Source of the DNA: Paenibacillus puerhi
GTDB lineage: Bacteria; Bacillota; Bacilli; Paenibacillales; NBRC-103111
Reading direction: 5' to 3'
DNA length: 64,000 bases
Assembly (NCBI RefSeq): GCF_009846885.1
Contig: NZ_WUWM01000001.1
Span: 248,001 to 312,000, forward strand
The notes beneath the pieces are model-generated. The model ran no database searches. It was not told where the DNA came from and worked only from the letters and a program-made list of their open reading frames with translations. Shown one piece after another: positions 17,239 to 28,516 of the stretch. A program made the translations under genes and the position numbers. The stretch's first letter is position 1. Every line of letters begins with the position of its first letter.

Positions 17239-19821
17239 TTGAAAATCCATATCGTGAAGAAAGGCGATACGCTTTACGAGCTCTCCCAGAAGTATGAGGT
17301 GGAGCTCGATAAGCTGATTGCTTTCAACCCTCAAATTGCGAACCCGGATGTACTCGACATCGGAATGAAAATCAAGATTCCGAGTGAATCGAAGCCGGCC
17401 GTACCACCGAACGACTATCTGTATAAGCATATGGTGGTGCAAGGGGACACACTGTGGAAGCTGGGCAAAGCCTGGAGCGTGCCGCTGGCCGATATGGTGG
17501 CTGCCAACCCGCAGTTGAAAAACCCGAATGTGCTGATGACCGGCGATGTCGTGTACATTCCAAAGCAAAAGTCCGTCCATGCCGGTCATGGCGAGTCAGA
17601 GAACCAGGCGAACGCATCCAATCTTGCTGGAGCAGGACATAAAGCCAACACCTCGGTTCAAATGGTGGCAGAATCCGTGGAAGAGAATGCTGCCAATGAG
17701 CTTCCTCCTAAGATTGACACGTCAGCCATGCCTATGACCCCGCTGCCTGTCGAGGCAACGCCGGTGTCGGAGCTGCCGCCCGCACCGGTTGTACCTGCGC
17801 CAGTTCCTATGAAGGAGGAGCCGGTTAAAGCTCACGAGCCGGTTGTCCTGCCGAATGTAAAGTCGAATGTACCGCCCCCTGTGTTGCCGGAAATGACTAA
17901 AGCTCCGAATCTGAATATACCGTATGGCCAAACGGAAGCAGGGAATCTGCCGCCAGCCAAGGATTTGTTCGCACAGTTTCAGGTGCCTGCCACCAAAGCA
18001 GGGGATGTTCCTTTTTCCCCAGAACCCGAGCTTCCGGTTTTTCCGAATATGCCGATCGAAAATATGGAAGTGAATGCTGCCATGCACGGACAACATGCGC
18101 CTTATCCGTTTTTCCCCGGTTTGGGGGCGAATGCCCAAGTTGCGGGAGGTTGTGGCTGCGGCCAACCGAATCTTCCTTATGCGCTGTCGCCTTCGGCCGA
18201 ATACCCGAATGCAGCGCCTAATGCGTACCCGTCAAGCGCTATAAGTCCCGCGATGGGGTGGCCGAACGCCTATCAACCGAATGTGGAGTATCCGTCGAAT
18301 TTTCCGAACGTGTACCAGCCGAGCGCCGTAAGTCCAGCGTTCGAGCAACCTAATGCGTACCAGCCAAGCGCTATAAGTCCAGCGTTTGAGCATCCGAATG
18401 CATACCAGCCGAGCGCCGTAAGCCCAGCGTTCGAGCATCCGAATGCGTACAATCCGAGCGCTATAAGTCCAGCGTTCGAGCATCCGAATGCGTACAATCC
18501 GAGCGCTATAAGTCCAGCGTTCGAGCATCCGAATGCGTACAATCCGAGCGCTATAAGTCCAGCGTTCGAGCATCCGAATGCGTACCATCCAAGTGCGGTA
18601 AGCCCAGCGTTTGAGCATCCGAATGCATACCAGCCAAGCGCCGTAAGCCCAGTGTCTGAATTTCCTAATGCGTACAATCCGAGCGCGGTAAGCCCAGCGT
18701 TCGAGCATCCGAATGCGTACAATCCGAGCGCGGTAAGCCCAGCGTTCGAGCATCCGAATGCATACCAGCCAAGCGCTGTAAGTCCAGCGTTCGAGCATCC
18801 GAATGCGTACTATCCAAGCGCTGTAAGTCCAGCGTTCGAGCATCCGAATGCGTACTATCCAAGCGCTGTAAGTCCAGCGTTCGAACATCCGAATGCGTAC
18901 TATCCAAGCGCTGTAAGTCCAGCGTTCGAGCATCCGAATGCGTACTATCCAAGCGCTGTAAGTCCAGCGTTCGAGCATCCGAATGCGTACTATCCAAACG
19001 CGGTAAGTCCAGCGTTCGAGCATCCGAATGCGTACTATCCAAGCGCTGTAAGTCCAGCGTTCGAGCATCCGAATGCCTACTATCCAAGTGCTGTAAGTCC
19101 AGCGTTCGAGCATCCGAATGCGTACTATCCAAGCGCGGTAAGTCCAGCGTTCGAGCATCCGAATGCGTACTATCCAAGCGCGGTAAGCCCAGCGTTCGAG
19201 CATCCGAATGCCTACTATCCAAGCGCGGTAAGTCCAGCGTTTGAGCATCCGAATGCGTACTATCCAAGCGCCGTAAGCCCAGCGTTCGAGCAACCTAATG
19301 CGTTCAATCCAAGCGTCGTAAGCCCGGTGTCTGAGTCTCCGAACGCGTTCCAGCCAACCGCAGTGAGCCCCATGATGGAAGGGTTGAATGTTAATCAGCC
19401 TTACGAGGCCCCTCGAGCGGAGGAAAAGCGAAGTGCTGCGCCAGCGGCGAGTCAAGGAAATGCATCGTATGGTGCCGCCGCCTTACTCCCGCAATTAACT
19501 GCCCCTTTCCCCAACGGGCAGCTCGCAACCATCAATGCGTATCCGGGTGTGGGTACGCTGCCCTTCACTTCGACGGGAACGACGGAGATTCCGGCAAACC
19601 CCATTGCTCCATTGGTGGATGAGTTCGCCCCAAAGCAAAAGGAAAGTAAAGCGAAAGGAAGCGTTAAGGAAAGCTCGAAGACGGCTGCTCCCAAAAGCAA
19701 AGCCCGGAACCGTGAACGTTCCGCGTATGACGCCATCAGCAGCTTGCTTAAGCAGAACCGGCGTAAAGGGAGCGGGGGAGCAGTCCGGGCAAAAAAAAAT
19801 AACCCATGGCTGAGCAGTTAA
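17239..19821 (+). CDS. safA: SafA/ExsA-like spore coat morphogenetic protein with LysM domains and giant repeat
   Basis: An 860-residue LysM protein. Two LysM domains are seen at about 2-47 (HIVKKGDTLYELSQKYEV) and 63-112 (HMVVQGDTLWKLGKAWSV), which bind peptidoglycan at the spore cortex. A Pro-rich linker, a CGCG motif, then a repeat of 24 units of 15 residues (about 356-715, core PNAYYPSAVSPAFEH) follow, and a basic C-terminus. SafA of B. subtilis and ExsA of B. cereus direct inner coat assembly, and ExsA also has long repeats. The start is TTG after AAGGAGGT. Its place before bofC-ruvAB matches safA. The ortholog call rests on LysM plus position, since the repeat itself is not shared with B. 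subtilis. Confidence 0.82.
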   Translation: MKIHIVKKGDTLYELSQKYEVELDKLIAFNPQIANPDVLDIGMKIKIPSESKPAVPPNDYLYKHMVVQGDTLWKLGKAWSVPLADMVAANPQLKNPNVLMTGDVVYIPKQKSVHAGHGESENQANASNLAGAGHKANTSVQMVAESVEENAANELPPKIDTSAMPMTPLPVEATPVSELPPAPVVPAPVPMKEEPVKAHEPVVLPNVKSNVPPPVLPEMTKAPNLNIPYGQTEAGNLPPAKDLFAQFQVPATKAGDVPFSPEPELPVFPNMPIENMEVNAAMHGQHAPYPFFPGLGANAQVAGGCGCGQPNLPYALSPSAEYPNAAPNAYPSSAISPAMGWPNAYQPNVEYPSNFPNVYQPSAVSPAFEQPNAYQPSAISPAFEHPNAYQPSAVSPAFEHPNAYNPSAISPAFEHPNAYNPSAISPAFEHPNAYNPSAISPAFEHPNAYHPSAVSPAFEHPNAYQPSAVSPVSEFPNAYNPSAVSPAFEHPNAYNPSAVSPAFEHPNAYQPSAVSPAFEHPNAYYPSAVSPAFEHPNAYYPSAVSPAFEHPNAYYPSAVSPAFEHPNAYYPSAVSPAFEHPNAYYPNAVSPAFEHPNAYYPSAVSPAFEHPNAYYPSAVSPAFEHPNAYYPSAVSPAFEHPNAYYPSAVSPAFEHPNAYYPSAVSPAFEHPNAYYPSAVSPAFEQPNAFNPSVVSPVSESPNAFQPTAVSPMMEGLNVNQPYEAPRAEEKRSAAPAASQGNASYGAAALLPQLTAPFPNGQLATINAYPGVGTLPFTSTGTTEIPANPIAPLVDEFAPKQKESKAKGSVKESSKTAAPKSKARNRERSAYDAISSLLKQNRRKGSGGAVRAKKNNPWLSS
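18304..19383 (+). repeat. Tandem 45-bp minisatellite, 24 units
   Basis: Twenty-four in-frame 45-base units encode PNAY-x-PSA(V/I)SPAFE(H/Q). The 'x' residue changes along the array: Gln or Asn in the 5' third, Tyr in the centre, Asn and Gln again at the 3' edge. Central units are almost identical in DNA, pointing to recent expansion or homogenisation; the outer units are degenerate. Because 45 is a multiple of three, copy-number changes keep the frame. Confidence 0.95.
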
Positions 19822-19922
19822 TAAGCGCCGAAGCCGGATTGATGAAACCGGCGGAGTCCGGGGTGAATAGCTTTCAACTGAATGTGTGGCATAACGCTCA
19901 ACATGACCCGAACGTAGAAGAA

Positions 19923-19969
19923 AACAGGCCGGCCGCTCCAAGCATAAAGCTTGAAGCGGCCGGCCTGTT
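19923..19969. terminator. Bidirectional terminator between safA-like gene and lepB
   Basis: A near-perfect 21-base inverted repeat AACAGGCCGGCCGCTCCAAGC / GCTTGAAGCGGCCGGCCTGTT (shown as two arms of 20 or fewer matched bases plus one wobble) lies between convergent genes. The T-run is better on the minus-strand side, so it probably serves lepB first. Confidence 0.75.
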
Positions 19970-20009
19970 CGGCGTTCCCGTCCCGGCAGCTCCGGGTTCT
20001 CGGCCTACA

Positions 20010-20558
20010 TTAGAATTTGATGCCGAGCACATGATTATAAGGGACGAAGCCGATGGTGCGGCTATCCTTGCTGTGATTGCGGTTGTCGCCCATTACGAAT
20101 ACGTGTTCTTCAGGAACGGTCCAGATTTGCGGGGCGGAAGCCTGCATCTGTTCGTTCAGGTAAGGCTCGTCCAGCGGTTGCCCGTTGCGATACATCCGTT
20201 GATCCTTCAGCTCCAGCACGTCACCGGGCTTGCCGATAACCCGCTTCACATACATATTAGGGTCATCCACCCCGCTAATCAAACGAAGCAGCGGATGCTC
20301 CAGCAAGTCGTCCTTCAACGTGCGGGGGCGCTCGACCCTGCTGTCAATGATGACGATATCTCCATAATCCGGCGCATAACGGAACGTATGCGACAGCTTG
20401 GAGACGTATATGCGCTGTTGATCGTGGAGGGTAGGGTCCATGGAATGCCCGAGTACCTTAGTCGGCTGGAAAATAAACATACCGATCAGAATGGTCAAAA
20501 TAAAGGCTGCGGCGATGGAGCGGGTCCAAGCCCATACTTCTTTCAAAAGCGACTGCAT
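20010..20558 (-). CDS. lepB: Type I signal peptidase
   Basis: A 182-residue Firmicutes-type signal peptidase I. One N-terminal membrane segment (about 14-31) is followed by the catalytic serine S39 (GHSMDPTL), the general-base lysine K105 (YVKRVIGKPGD) and the box MGDNRNHSKDSR. It cuts signal peptides outside the membrane. The start MQSLLKEVWAW fits the family; its Shine-Dalgarno (GGAAGGAT) is about 13 bases away, a bit long, and the reading frame is open further upstream. It converges on the SafA-like gene and diverges from bofC. Confidence 0.95.
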   Translation of the reverse strand: MQSLLKEVWAWTRSIAAAFILTILIGMFIFQPTKVLGHSMDPTLHDQQRIYVSKLSHTFRYAPDYGDIVIIDSRVERPRTLKDDLLEHPLLRLISGVDDPNMYVKRVIGKPGDVLELKDQRMYRNGQPLDEPYLNEQMQASAPQIWTVPEEHVFVMGDNRNHSKDSRTIGFVPYNHVLGIKF

Positions 20559-20684
20559 TGGTTCGTCAACATCCTTCCCTGCTGCATTGAAACCATATAA
20601 CCAAGTATACACAGATTCCGTATAAACGTCGATCCCCATGGGAAAAATAGTAAAAACATAGGTGCAGACAAAGAGGGGATGCTT

Positions 20685-21407
20685 ATGAAACTTTACACAT
20701 GGTGGAATCATGTAAGAAAGCAATGGAAGCGAAGGCTTCGCATAAAGCGGAGGCTGCTGTATTTCGCTATCGTCACGCTGGTTCTAGGTTCCTTCTCGGC
20801 ATGGATTTGGCTGAGCCGTTCTGCCCAGACGGCCGATGAAGCCAGAGAGTGGCTTGAGCGCCGCAGCCAGGCGGTATTCGGACATGCCGAGCGAGCGATC
20901 AAGCAGCCCGAGGAAGAGGTGCGCAGGATGCTAACGGGGCTGGAGGGCGAACGTGAGGCCTTTTCTCGCAAAACGTATGTATGCGGTGAGGAGCTTGAGA
21001 GGCTTGGTTATATGAATGCCGAAGCTATCCTAGCCCATTACAGGCAGCATCCGGCGCTGATCGTCAGCTTGGGCGAGTCGGGCGACGTTTATTTCACCGA
21101 GTCCATTGAAGACCTGTCACCGGCCTGCAAGGAGCATGCCTACTTCGGCCTGGATGCGAAAGGGAATCTGTCCATGTTCGAAGGCGTTCCGGGGTCTGGC
21201 TCGGAAAATGTGCTGCGTACGTTTTTCCAATTGAACATTGGCCATTTGGAAAGCAGCCTGCCGAGGGAAACGGTGCGCCAGTTGTACCAAGGCATCCGCA
21301 TCCGCGACCTGGATGATTACAACAGCGTGCTTTCCACGCTTAGCGACTTTGCCGTCGAGGAGACGGAGAAGGCCATGCGGCAGACGCCGCAGGCGCCCCA
21401 GCCCTAA
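20685..21407 (+). CDS. bofC: BofC forespore regulator
   Basis: A 240-residue protein with one N-terminal membrane segment (about 25-43) and the BofC C-terminal domain (SRKTYVCGEELERLG, DLSPACKEHAYFGLDAKGNLSMFEG). BofC is a forespore intermembrane-space protein that keeps the SpoIVB signalling protease in check before pro-sigma-K activation. ATG 20685 is 6 bases after GAGGGG; ATG 20679 also exists. Gene order bofC-ruvC/ruvA agrees with B. subtilis bofC-ruvA. Confidence 0.9.
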   Translation: MKLYTWWNHVRKQWKRRLRIKRRLLYFAIVTLVLGSFSAWIWLSRSAQTADEAREWLERRSQAVFGHAERAIKQPEEEVRRMLTGLEGEREAFSRKTYVCGEELERLGYMNAEAILAHYRQHPALIVSLGESGDVYFTESIEDLSPACKEHAYFGLDAKGNLSMFEGVPGSGSENVLRTFFQLNIGHLESSLPRETVRQLYQGIRIRDLDDYNSVLSTLSDFAVEETEKAMRQTPQAPQP

Positions 21408-21434
21408 ATCCGGCCGTTCCATGCGGCTCCGGCA

Positions 21435-21484
21435 GCCCGCCCCGAGATTATCGAACGTATTCGTTCTATAATCCCGGGGCGGGC
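21435..21484 (+). terminator. Strong palindrome after bofC, probable terminator
   Basis: GCCCGCCCCGAGATTAT / ATAATCCCGGGGCGGGC form a long stem with a 16-base loop (one C-bulge). There is no clear T-run, so termination is inferred from strength and position. Confidence 0.5.
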
Positions 21485-21532
21485 CTGCTTGCGTTGACCG
21501 GATACTTTCGCGTGTTCATCGCTTCCGTTATC

Positions 21533-21541
21533 TGCTATAAT
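21533..21541 (+). promoter_or_regulatory. Extended -10 promoter of ruvCAB
   Basis: TGCTATAAT is a TGn plus perfect TATAAT, about 80 bases before the chosen ruvC start. The -35 region is weak. Confidence 0.55.
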
Positions 21542-21621
21542 GAAAGTGAATACATATGTTCGCTTCCTGCTGGCAGCGCTGGAGAGTCAGCGAAGGGACG
21601 AATAGGGGAGTTGCGGCAGCT

Positions 21622-22125
21622 TTGCGTATTTTAGGCATTGACCCCGGGATCGCGATCGTCGGTTTCGGATTTATCGATAAGCAGGGACATAAGCTGGTTC
21701 CGGTTCAGTACGGCTCTATACAGACGGAGGCGCATACGGACGACGGTCTGCGGCTGAAGCAGGTTTTCGACGCGCTCACACAGCTGATCGACAAGTATAA
21801 GCCCGACGCGGTGGCTATCGAGAAGCTGTTCTTCAACCGCAATGTGACGACGGCTATGACAGTCAGTCAGGCGAGAGGCGTACTCATGCTGGCGGCCGTA
21901 CAGAAAGGACTTCCGATAGCGGAATATACGCCGCTTCAGGTTAAGCAGGCCATTGTCGGCTACGGCAAGGCGGAGAAAAGACAGGTGCAGGAGATGGTCA
22001 AGATGTTCCTGCACCTCACTGCCGTGCCGAAGCCCGACGATGTGGCTGACGCGCTTGCGGTGGCTATCTGCCATGCGCATTCGTCAGCGCTCCAATCCAA
22101 ATTGAACGGAGTAACGAGACGATGA
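21622..22125 (+). CDS. ruvC: Holliday junction resolvase RuvC
   Basis: A 167-residue RuvC endonuclease that cuts Holliday junctions during recombinational repair. LGIDPGIAIVGFGFID holds the first catalytic aspartate (about D7), AIEKLFFNRN the catalytic glutamate, and VPKPDDVADALAVAICHAH the last two acidic residues. TTG 21622 gives the family N-terminus MRILGIDPG; GGGGAG is about 11 bases upstream. It overlaps ruvA by four bases. RuvC is absent from B. subtilis, which uses RecU, so its presence here is a family-level difference. Confidence 0.94.
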   Translation: MRILGIDPGIAIVGFGFIDKQGHKLVPVQYGSIQTEAHTDDGLRLKQVFDALTQLIDKYKPDAVAIEKLFFNRNVTTAMTVSQARGVLMLAAVQKGLPIAEYTPLQVKQAIVGYGKAEKRQVQEMVKMFLHLTAVPKPDDVADALAVAICHAHSSALQSKLNGVTRR

Positions 22126-22763
22126 TCGATTTTTTGCGAGGTAGAGTTGCCCATCGGGAGACCGATTATGTTGTGCTGGACGTACAGGGAGTCGGCTACC
22201 GGGTTTTTACGCCGAATCCGTATGCGATCGGGGCTAAGGACGGTAAGGACGCCGAGGTGACCATGTATATTCATTATCAGGTGCGCGAGGACGCTCATCT
22301 GCTGTTCGGGTTTCAGACCCGCGAGGAGCAGTCGCTGTTCCGGCTGCTGCTCGATGTGAACGGGATCGGTCCCAAGGTGGCTGTCGGCGTGATGGCCGGC
22401 GGCAGACCCGAGACGATCGCGTCGGCGATCAGACAGGAGAATCTGACTTTCCTCACTAAGCTCCCGGGGATCGGGAAAAAGACGGCCCAGCGGATGGTCC
22501 TTGATCTGAAGGACAAGCTCGGAGCCTACGCTTCCAGTGACGATGCCGCCGGCTTTATGGCAGAAGGCATTCCTTTGCATATACCGTCGGATGACACGGC
22601 CTGGGCAGAGGCGAAGGCGGCGCTGCTGGCGCTCGGTTATACCGAAGCCGAGGCCGACAGAGCCGGCGCAGCCATCAGGCCGAAGCTGACGGGACTAGAG
22701 ACGACCGACGTGGTGACCAAGCTTGCCCTGCAGGCTTTGTTCCAGCAGTCCTTGACGCGCTGA
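22122..22763 (+). CDS. ruvA: Holliday junction branch migration protein RuvA
   Basis: A 213-residue RuvA. MIDFLRGRVAHRETDYVVLDVQGVGYRV begins the OB-fold domain, two helix-hairpin-helix motifs follow (FRLLLDVNGIGPKVAVGVM and LTKLPGIGKKTAQRMVLDL), and a C-terminal domain contacts RuvB. It binds Holliday junctions as a tetramer and loads the RuvB motor. The ATG lies inside the ruvC stop (ATGA), so the genes are translationally coupled. Confidence 0.97.
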   Translation: MIDFLRGRVAHRETDYVVLDVQGVGYRVFTPNPYAIGAKDGKDAEVTMYIHYQVREDAHLLFGFQTREEQSLFRLLLDVNGIGPKVAVGVMAGGRPETIASAIRQENLTFLTKLPGIGKKTAQRMVLDLKDKLGAYASSDDAAGFMAEGIPLHIPSDDTAWAEAKAALLALGYTEAEADRAGAAIRPKLTGLETTDVVTKLALQALFQQSLTR

Positions 22764-22824
22764 TCCGAGCTCGTAAACGCGGGCATCCGGGTCGGCATCT
22801 TTAAAGGAATGGAGAGTGTACAGC

Positions 22825-23829
22825 ATGGAAGACCGGATCATTTCTGCGAATCTGATGATGGAAGACGAGACGGCAGAGTTCAGTCTGCGTCCGCGGTATT
22901 TGGCAGAGTACATCGGACAGGCGCAGGCGAAGGAAAACCTGAAAATATATATTGAAGCGGCCAAGATGCGGAAGGAAGCGCTGGATCACGTGCTGCTTTA
23001 CGGTCCTCCGGGACTTGGGAAAACGACGCTTTCCAACATCATCGCGAATGAACTTGGCGTCAATCTGCGCACGACGAGCGGTCCCGCGATTGAGCGGCCC
23101 GGCGACCTGGCGGCGATCCTGACCAATCTGCAGGAAGGCGACGTGCTGTTCATTGATGAGATCCATCGCCTTCACCGTACGGTCGAAGAGGTGCTGTATC
23201 CGGCGATGGAGGATTACGCCCTGGATATTATGATCGGCAAAGGGCCGAGCGCGCGCTCGGTGAGGCTGGATCTGCCGCCGTTCACGCTAGTCGGAGCGAC
23301 GACGAGGGTCGGACTTCTGTCCGCCCCGCTGAGGGACCGGTTCGGGGTCGTCAGCCGGCTGGAATATTATACCGTCGACGAGCTCTCGTATATCGTAAGC
23401 CGTACAGCCGACCTGCTGCAGGCGCAGATTGTCGGCGATGCCTCCTATGAGATCGGCATGCGTTCCCGCGGAACGCCGCGCATCGCGAACCGGCTGCTCA
23501 AGCGGGTCAGGGATTTCGCTCAGGTCAAGGGCGACGGTATTATTACGCGCGAGATCACGCATATGGCACTGACTAACCTGCAGGTCGATCCGCTCGGGCT
23601 TGACGAGATCGACCATAAGATGCTCCGGGCGATCATCCTGAGCTTCCAGGGAGGACCCGTCGGTCTGGATACGATCGCAGCCTCCATCGGAGAGGAGAGC
23701 CAGACCATCGAGGATGTATACGAGCCCTACTTGCTGCAGATCGGGTTTCTGCAGCGCACCCCGAGGGGCAGGATGGTAACCGAAAGCGCCTGCCGGCACT
23801 TGGGCTTGCCGATGCCGAAGCGTTCTTGA
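22825..23829 (+). CDS. ruvB: Holliday junction DNA helicase RuvB
   Basis: A 334-residue AAA+ motor that drives branch migration with RuvA. Walker [10 protein letters not shown] is at about 62-70 (the loop starts at residue 60), Walker B is LFIDEIHR, and sensor 1 is LVGATTRVG; a C-terminal winged helix follows. ATG 22825 lies 8 bases after GGAGAG and gives [11 protein letters not shown], the usual start; GTG 22816 is the alternative. It is the third gene of ruvCAB. Confidence 0.97.
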   Translation: MEDRIISANLMMEDETAEFSLRPRYLAEYIGQAQAKENLKIYIEAAKMRKEALDHVLLYGPPGLGKTTLSNIIANELGVNLRTTSGPAIERPGDLAAILTNLQEGDVLFIDEIHRLHRTVEEVLYPAMEDYALDIMIGKGPSARSVRLDLPPFTLVGATTRVGLLSAPLRDRFGVVSRLEYYTVDELSYIVSRTADLLQAQIVGDASYEIGMRSRGTPRIANRLLKRVRDFAQVKGDGIITREITHMALTNLQVDPLGLDEIDHKMLRAIILSFQGGPVGLDTIAASIGEESQTIEDVYEPYLLQIGFLQRTPRGRMVTESACRHLGLPMPKRS

Positions 23830-23880
23830 CAGCAGAGGGACGGCTGCATGGTTCTGATGGGTAAGGAAGGAGATATGGAA

Positions 23881-26148
23881 ATGAATGCAAGAACGACAAA
23901 GCCCGGCGGTCAACAGGCCGGGGTCTTGAGTAAGCGGTCCAATGGGCTCGCGACCTCGGCTCAAGCCTTAGAACCTGCTGCTGCAGCGGCTAGACATAAA
24001 GGAAAATGGAGCACGGCGGTCAGTCATACGTTGCTGGCTTCGCTGGGAGCAGGTGTGCTGATGATGGCACATCCTCCTCTATCGGTATACGCAGCGGCGG
24101 TCGATGCACCCGTCACGAACTCCCCGGCTGCCCCTGTGCCGGGCACGACAACGCCTCCTGCTGCCGGCAGCGAAGCGGCTTTAAGCGCCGACACGGTTCG
24201 CGTCGCTTTATTTATCGAGACGGCGCGCTTCACAAGCCGGGCCTCCGCCGTCACACTGTCAGCGGAGACCGGGATGACGCTTTCCCTGCGCGATCCGTTA
24301 GGAGTCAAACCGCTTCATGCGGCCAAGGGCAAGGAGGCTGTGCGAGCCTATACGGACGGATTCTATGTTCAGCTGCTTGCCACGCCCGACATGGCCCTCG
24401 CGACTTCCAAGGCGCAGGCGCTGAAGACAGCGGGGAAGGAAACGGGAATTCTGCAGCGGACCAAGCAAGGAAAGCCCCAGTATGTGCTGTATCAGGGACC
24501 TTACGCCACCAAGGCCGCGGCAGATGAGGCAGCCCAGGGAAGCCAGGGATCGTCGGTCGTCGGTCCTCAGCGCCTGAGCGCAGGTCTGTATGGGACGGAA
24601 GCGGAAGCTTCGGTCCAGGTTGCCGCTCTTGCCCAGGCGGGCTTCGAAGCGGACTTAGCTGTCACTTCTTCCGGCGGGTTTGCGGCATTGGTAGGGGCTG
24701 AGGCTGACGCGGCCGGCCTGGAGTCGCTCAAGGCGAAGGTGTCGGCGGCTCTCCCGGCCGTTAAGCTTGCTGCCGTCGATCCGGCGCAGGGATACATATT
24801 GAAGCGGCAAGAGCTTTCGGTGGCCGCCCAAGGAGGCGCCGAGGCTGTTGCGGCGTTTGTCACAGGGAATGGAGCCAAGCTGTGGGCCACGCCGGTTAAC
24901 CAGACAGACGGCGTGAAGGTGGCGGAACGCTCCGGCCGTTCCTACCGCGGAGGCATCGAAGTAACCGCCTATGGAGGGAAGCTTGCCGTCATCAACGAAG
25001 TGCCGATGGATGCGTACTTATACGGCGTGCTTGGCTCCGAGCTCGGTGCCTCGTGGCCGGTAGAAGCTTTGAAGGCGCAGGCGGTTGCCGCCCGCACTTA
25101 TGTCAAGAAGCAGGGCAATAAATACGACATCGCCCATGTCAGCGACACGACGCTCGATCAGTTCTACAAGGGAATCGAGGCTGAGTTTCCCGCGGCGCGG
25201 CAGGCCGTGGATGCGACCAGCGGCGAGGTGCTTACCTATAAAGGAACGCTGATCGATCCGCTTTATTTCTCCAATGCCGGAGGAATTACCGCCGATTCGC
25301 TCGAAGTCTGGGGCAATCCGGTGCCGTATCTGGTAAGTGTCCCATCTCCGGATGACGGGGCGCAGGCCGGGAAAAAGCTCTGGTACCGGATCGTACTGCC
25401 GGATGGTCTCATCGGATACATGCATTCGGATTACGCCAAGGACACGGGCCAGAAAAATACAGCGGGATTTCCCATCTACGAATCCCATACGGAGGCCGTC
25501 AATATTCGCTCGGCTCCCTATGTCGATAATACGAATAACCCCGCCATCGCCAAGGCCGATGTCGGGACACGCTTTGCCGTCATCGGCGAAGAGGTGGAGT
25601 CCAATGCCTACTCCTGGATAAGAGGGCCGTACGACGCCGTCAAACTGAAGGAGTTGCTAGGAGCTTCGCTCCCGGCTTCCGCGGCGGGCGGGATTCATAC
25701 GTTGGAGATTTCAAAACGCGGACCTTCGGGGCGGGCGCTTGAAATTTCTGTCAATGGAGAACCCGTCAAGTCTTCCTACCCGGATGCGCTGCGTTCGTTG
25801 CTGGGCGGACTGCCGAGTACCCGGTTTGATATTGAAGAATGGGGACGCTATACTATACAAGGAGCCGGCGCGTCGCGCAGCGAGAGCTCGGGACAGCCGC
25901 TGTACGTTATTGGCGGATCAGGCTCCGCCCAAGCCTACAAGGCTGAGCAGTTTTTCGTGATGAGCGGGGATGGAAGCGTGAAGACGGTATCATCCAAGCC
26001 TCAGTTTGTTTTTAACGGAAGCGGATTCGGTCACGGACTCGGCATGAGCCAGTGGGGAGCCAAGGGATTGGCCGAGCTTGGCCATGATTACGTCCGGATC
26101 CTGAACACCTACTATACCGGCGTGGCGCTAACCAAGTCCGCGCCCTAA
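23881..26148 (+). CDS. SpoIID/LytB domain protein with SPOR-like and SH3-like regions
   Basis: A 755-residue exported protein. A membrane/signal segment is at about 40-70 (TLLASLGAGVLMMAHPPLSVYAAA). A SPOR-like region (FYVQLLATPDMALATSKAQAL to YVLYQGPYATKAAADEAA, about 155-230) precedes the SpoIID domain (EVPMDAYLYGVLGSELGASWPVEALKAQAVAARTYV around 370-405, SNAGGITADSLEVWG, and the end GFGHGLGMSQWGAKGLAELG). An SH3-like insert (VNIRSAPYVDNTNNPAI) interrupts it. SpoIID is the lytic transglycosylase of forespore engulfment; this copy is about twice its length, so it may be a vegetative or sporulation paralogue. ATG 23881 fits AGGAG spacing better than 23848 or 23875. Confidence 0.82.
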   Translation: MNARTTKPGGQQAGVLSKRSNGLATSAQALEPAAAAARHKGKWSTAVSHTLLASLGAGVLMMAHPPLSVYAAAVDAPVTNSPAAPVPGTTTPPAAGSEAALSADTVRVALFIETARFTSRASAVTLSAETGMTLSLRDPLGVKPLHAAKGKEAVRAYTDGFYVQLLATPDMALATSKAQALKTAGKETGILQRTKQGKPQYVLYQGPYATKAAADEAAQGSQGSSVVGPQRLSAGLYGTEAEASVQVAALAQAGFEADLAVTSSGGFAALVGAEADAAGLESLKAKVSAALPAVKLAAVDPAQGYILKRQELSVAAQGGAEAVAAFVTGNGAKLWATPVNQTDGVKVAERSGRSYRGGIEVTAYGGKLAVINEVPMDAYLYGVLGSELGASWPVEALKAQAVAARTYVKKQGNKYDIAHVSDTTLDQFYKGIEAEFPAARQAVDATSGEVLTYKGTLIDPLYFSNAGGITADSLEVWGNPVPYLVSVPSPDDGAQAGKKLWYRIVLPDGLIGYMHSDYAKDTGQKNTAGFPIYESHTEAVNIRSAPYVDNTNNPAIAKADVGTRFAVIGEEVESNAYSWIRGPYDAVKLKELLGASLPASAAGGIHTLEISKRGPSGRALEISVNGEPVKSSYPDALRSLLGGLPSTRFDIEEWGRYTIQGAGASRSESSGQPLYVIGGSGSAQAYKAEQFFVMSGDGSVKTVSSKPQFVFNGSGFGHGLGMSQWGAKGLAELGHDYVRILNTYYTGVALTKSAP

Positions 26149-26169
26149 GCGATCGCTCCCCCGAAGAGA

Positions 26170-26206
26170 CCGTTCACAAGCCTGCATCGTCAGGCTTCCT
26201 GAACGG
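26170..26206 (+). terminator. Hairpin between spoIID-like gene and queA
   Basis: CCGTTCA-AAGCCTG / CAGGCTT-TGAACGG forms a good stem with single mismatched bases, but there is no T-run, so it may be a processing or partial termination site. Confidence 0.4.
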
Positions 26207-26252
26207 CATACGAAGGGGCAAACTATACAAGCCAAGGGAATGAGAACCGTTC

Positions 26253-28468
<2,216 letters not shown>

Positions 28469-28516
28469 TTACCATTATATAGAACTGCTACGACAGTAAA
28501 AAGGGAGGAATTGTTT

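Noticed and set aside
18232-19455. Long antisense open frames (up to about 400 codons) opposite the safA repeat
   Set aside because: They arise because a 45-base repeat without stop codons is open in several frames. Their products are the monotonous antisense of the repeat, with no ribosome site, and the plus-strand frame has LysM domains and a good start.
22816-22824. GTG 22816 as the start of ruvB
   Set aside because: It adds only three residues and lies inside the Shine-Dalgarno sequence of ATG 22825.
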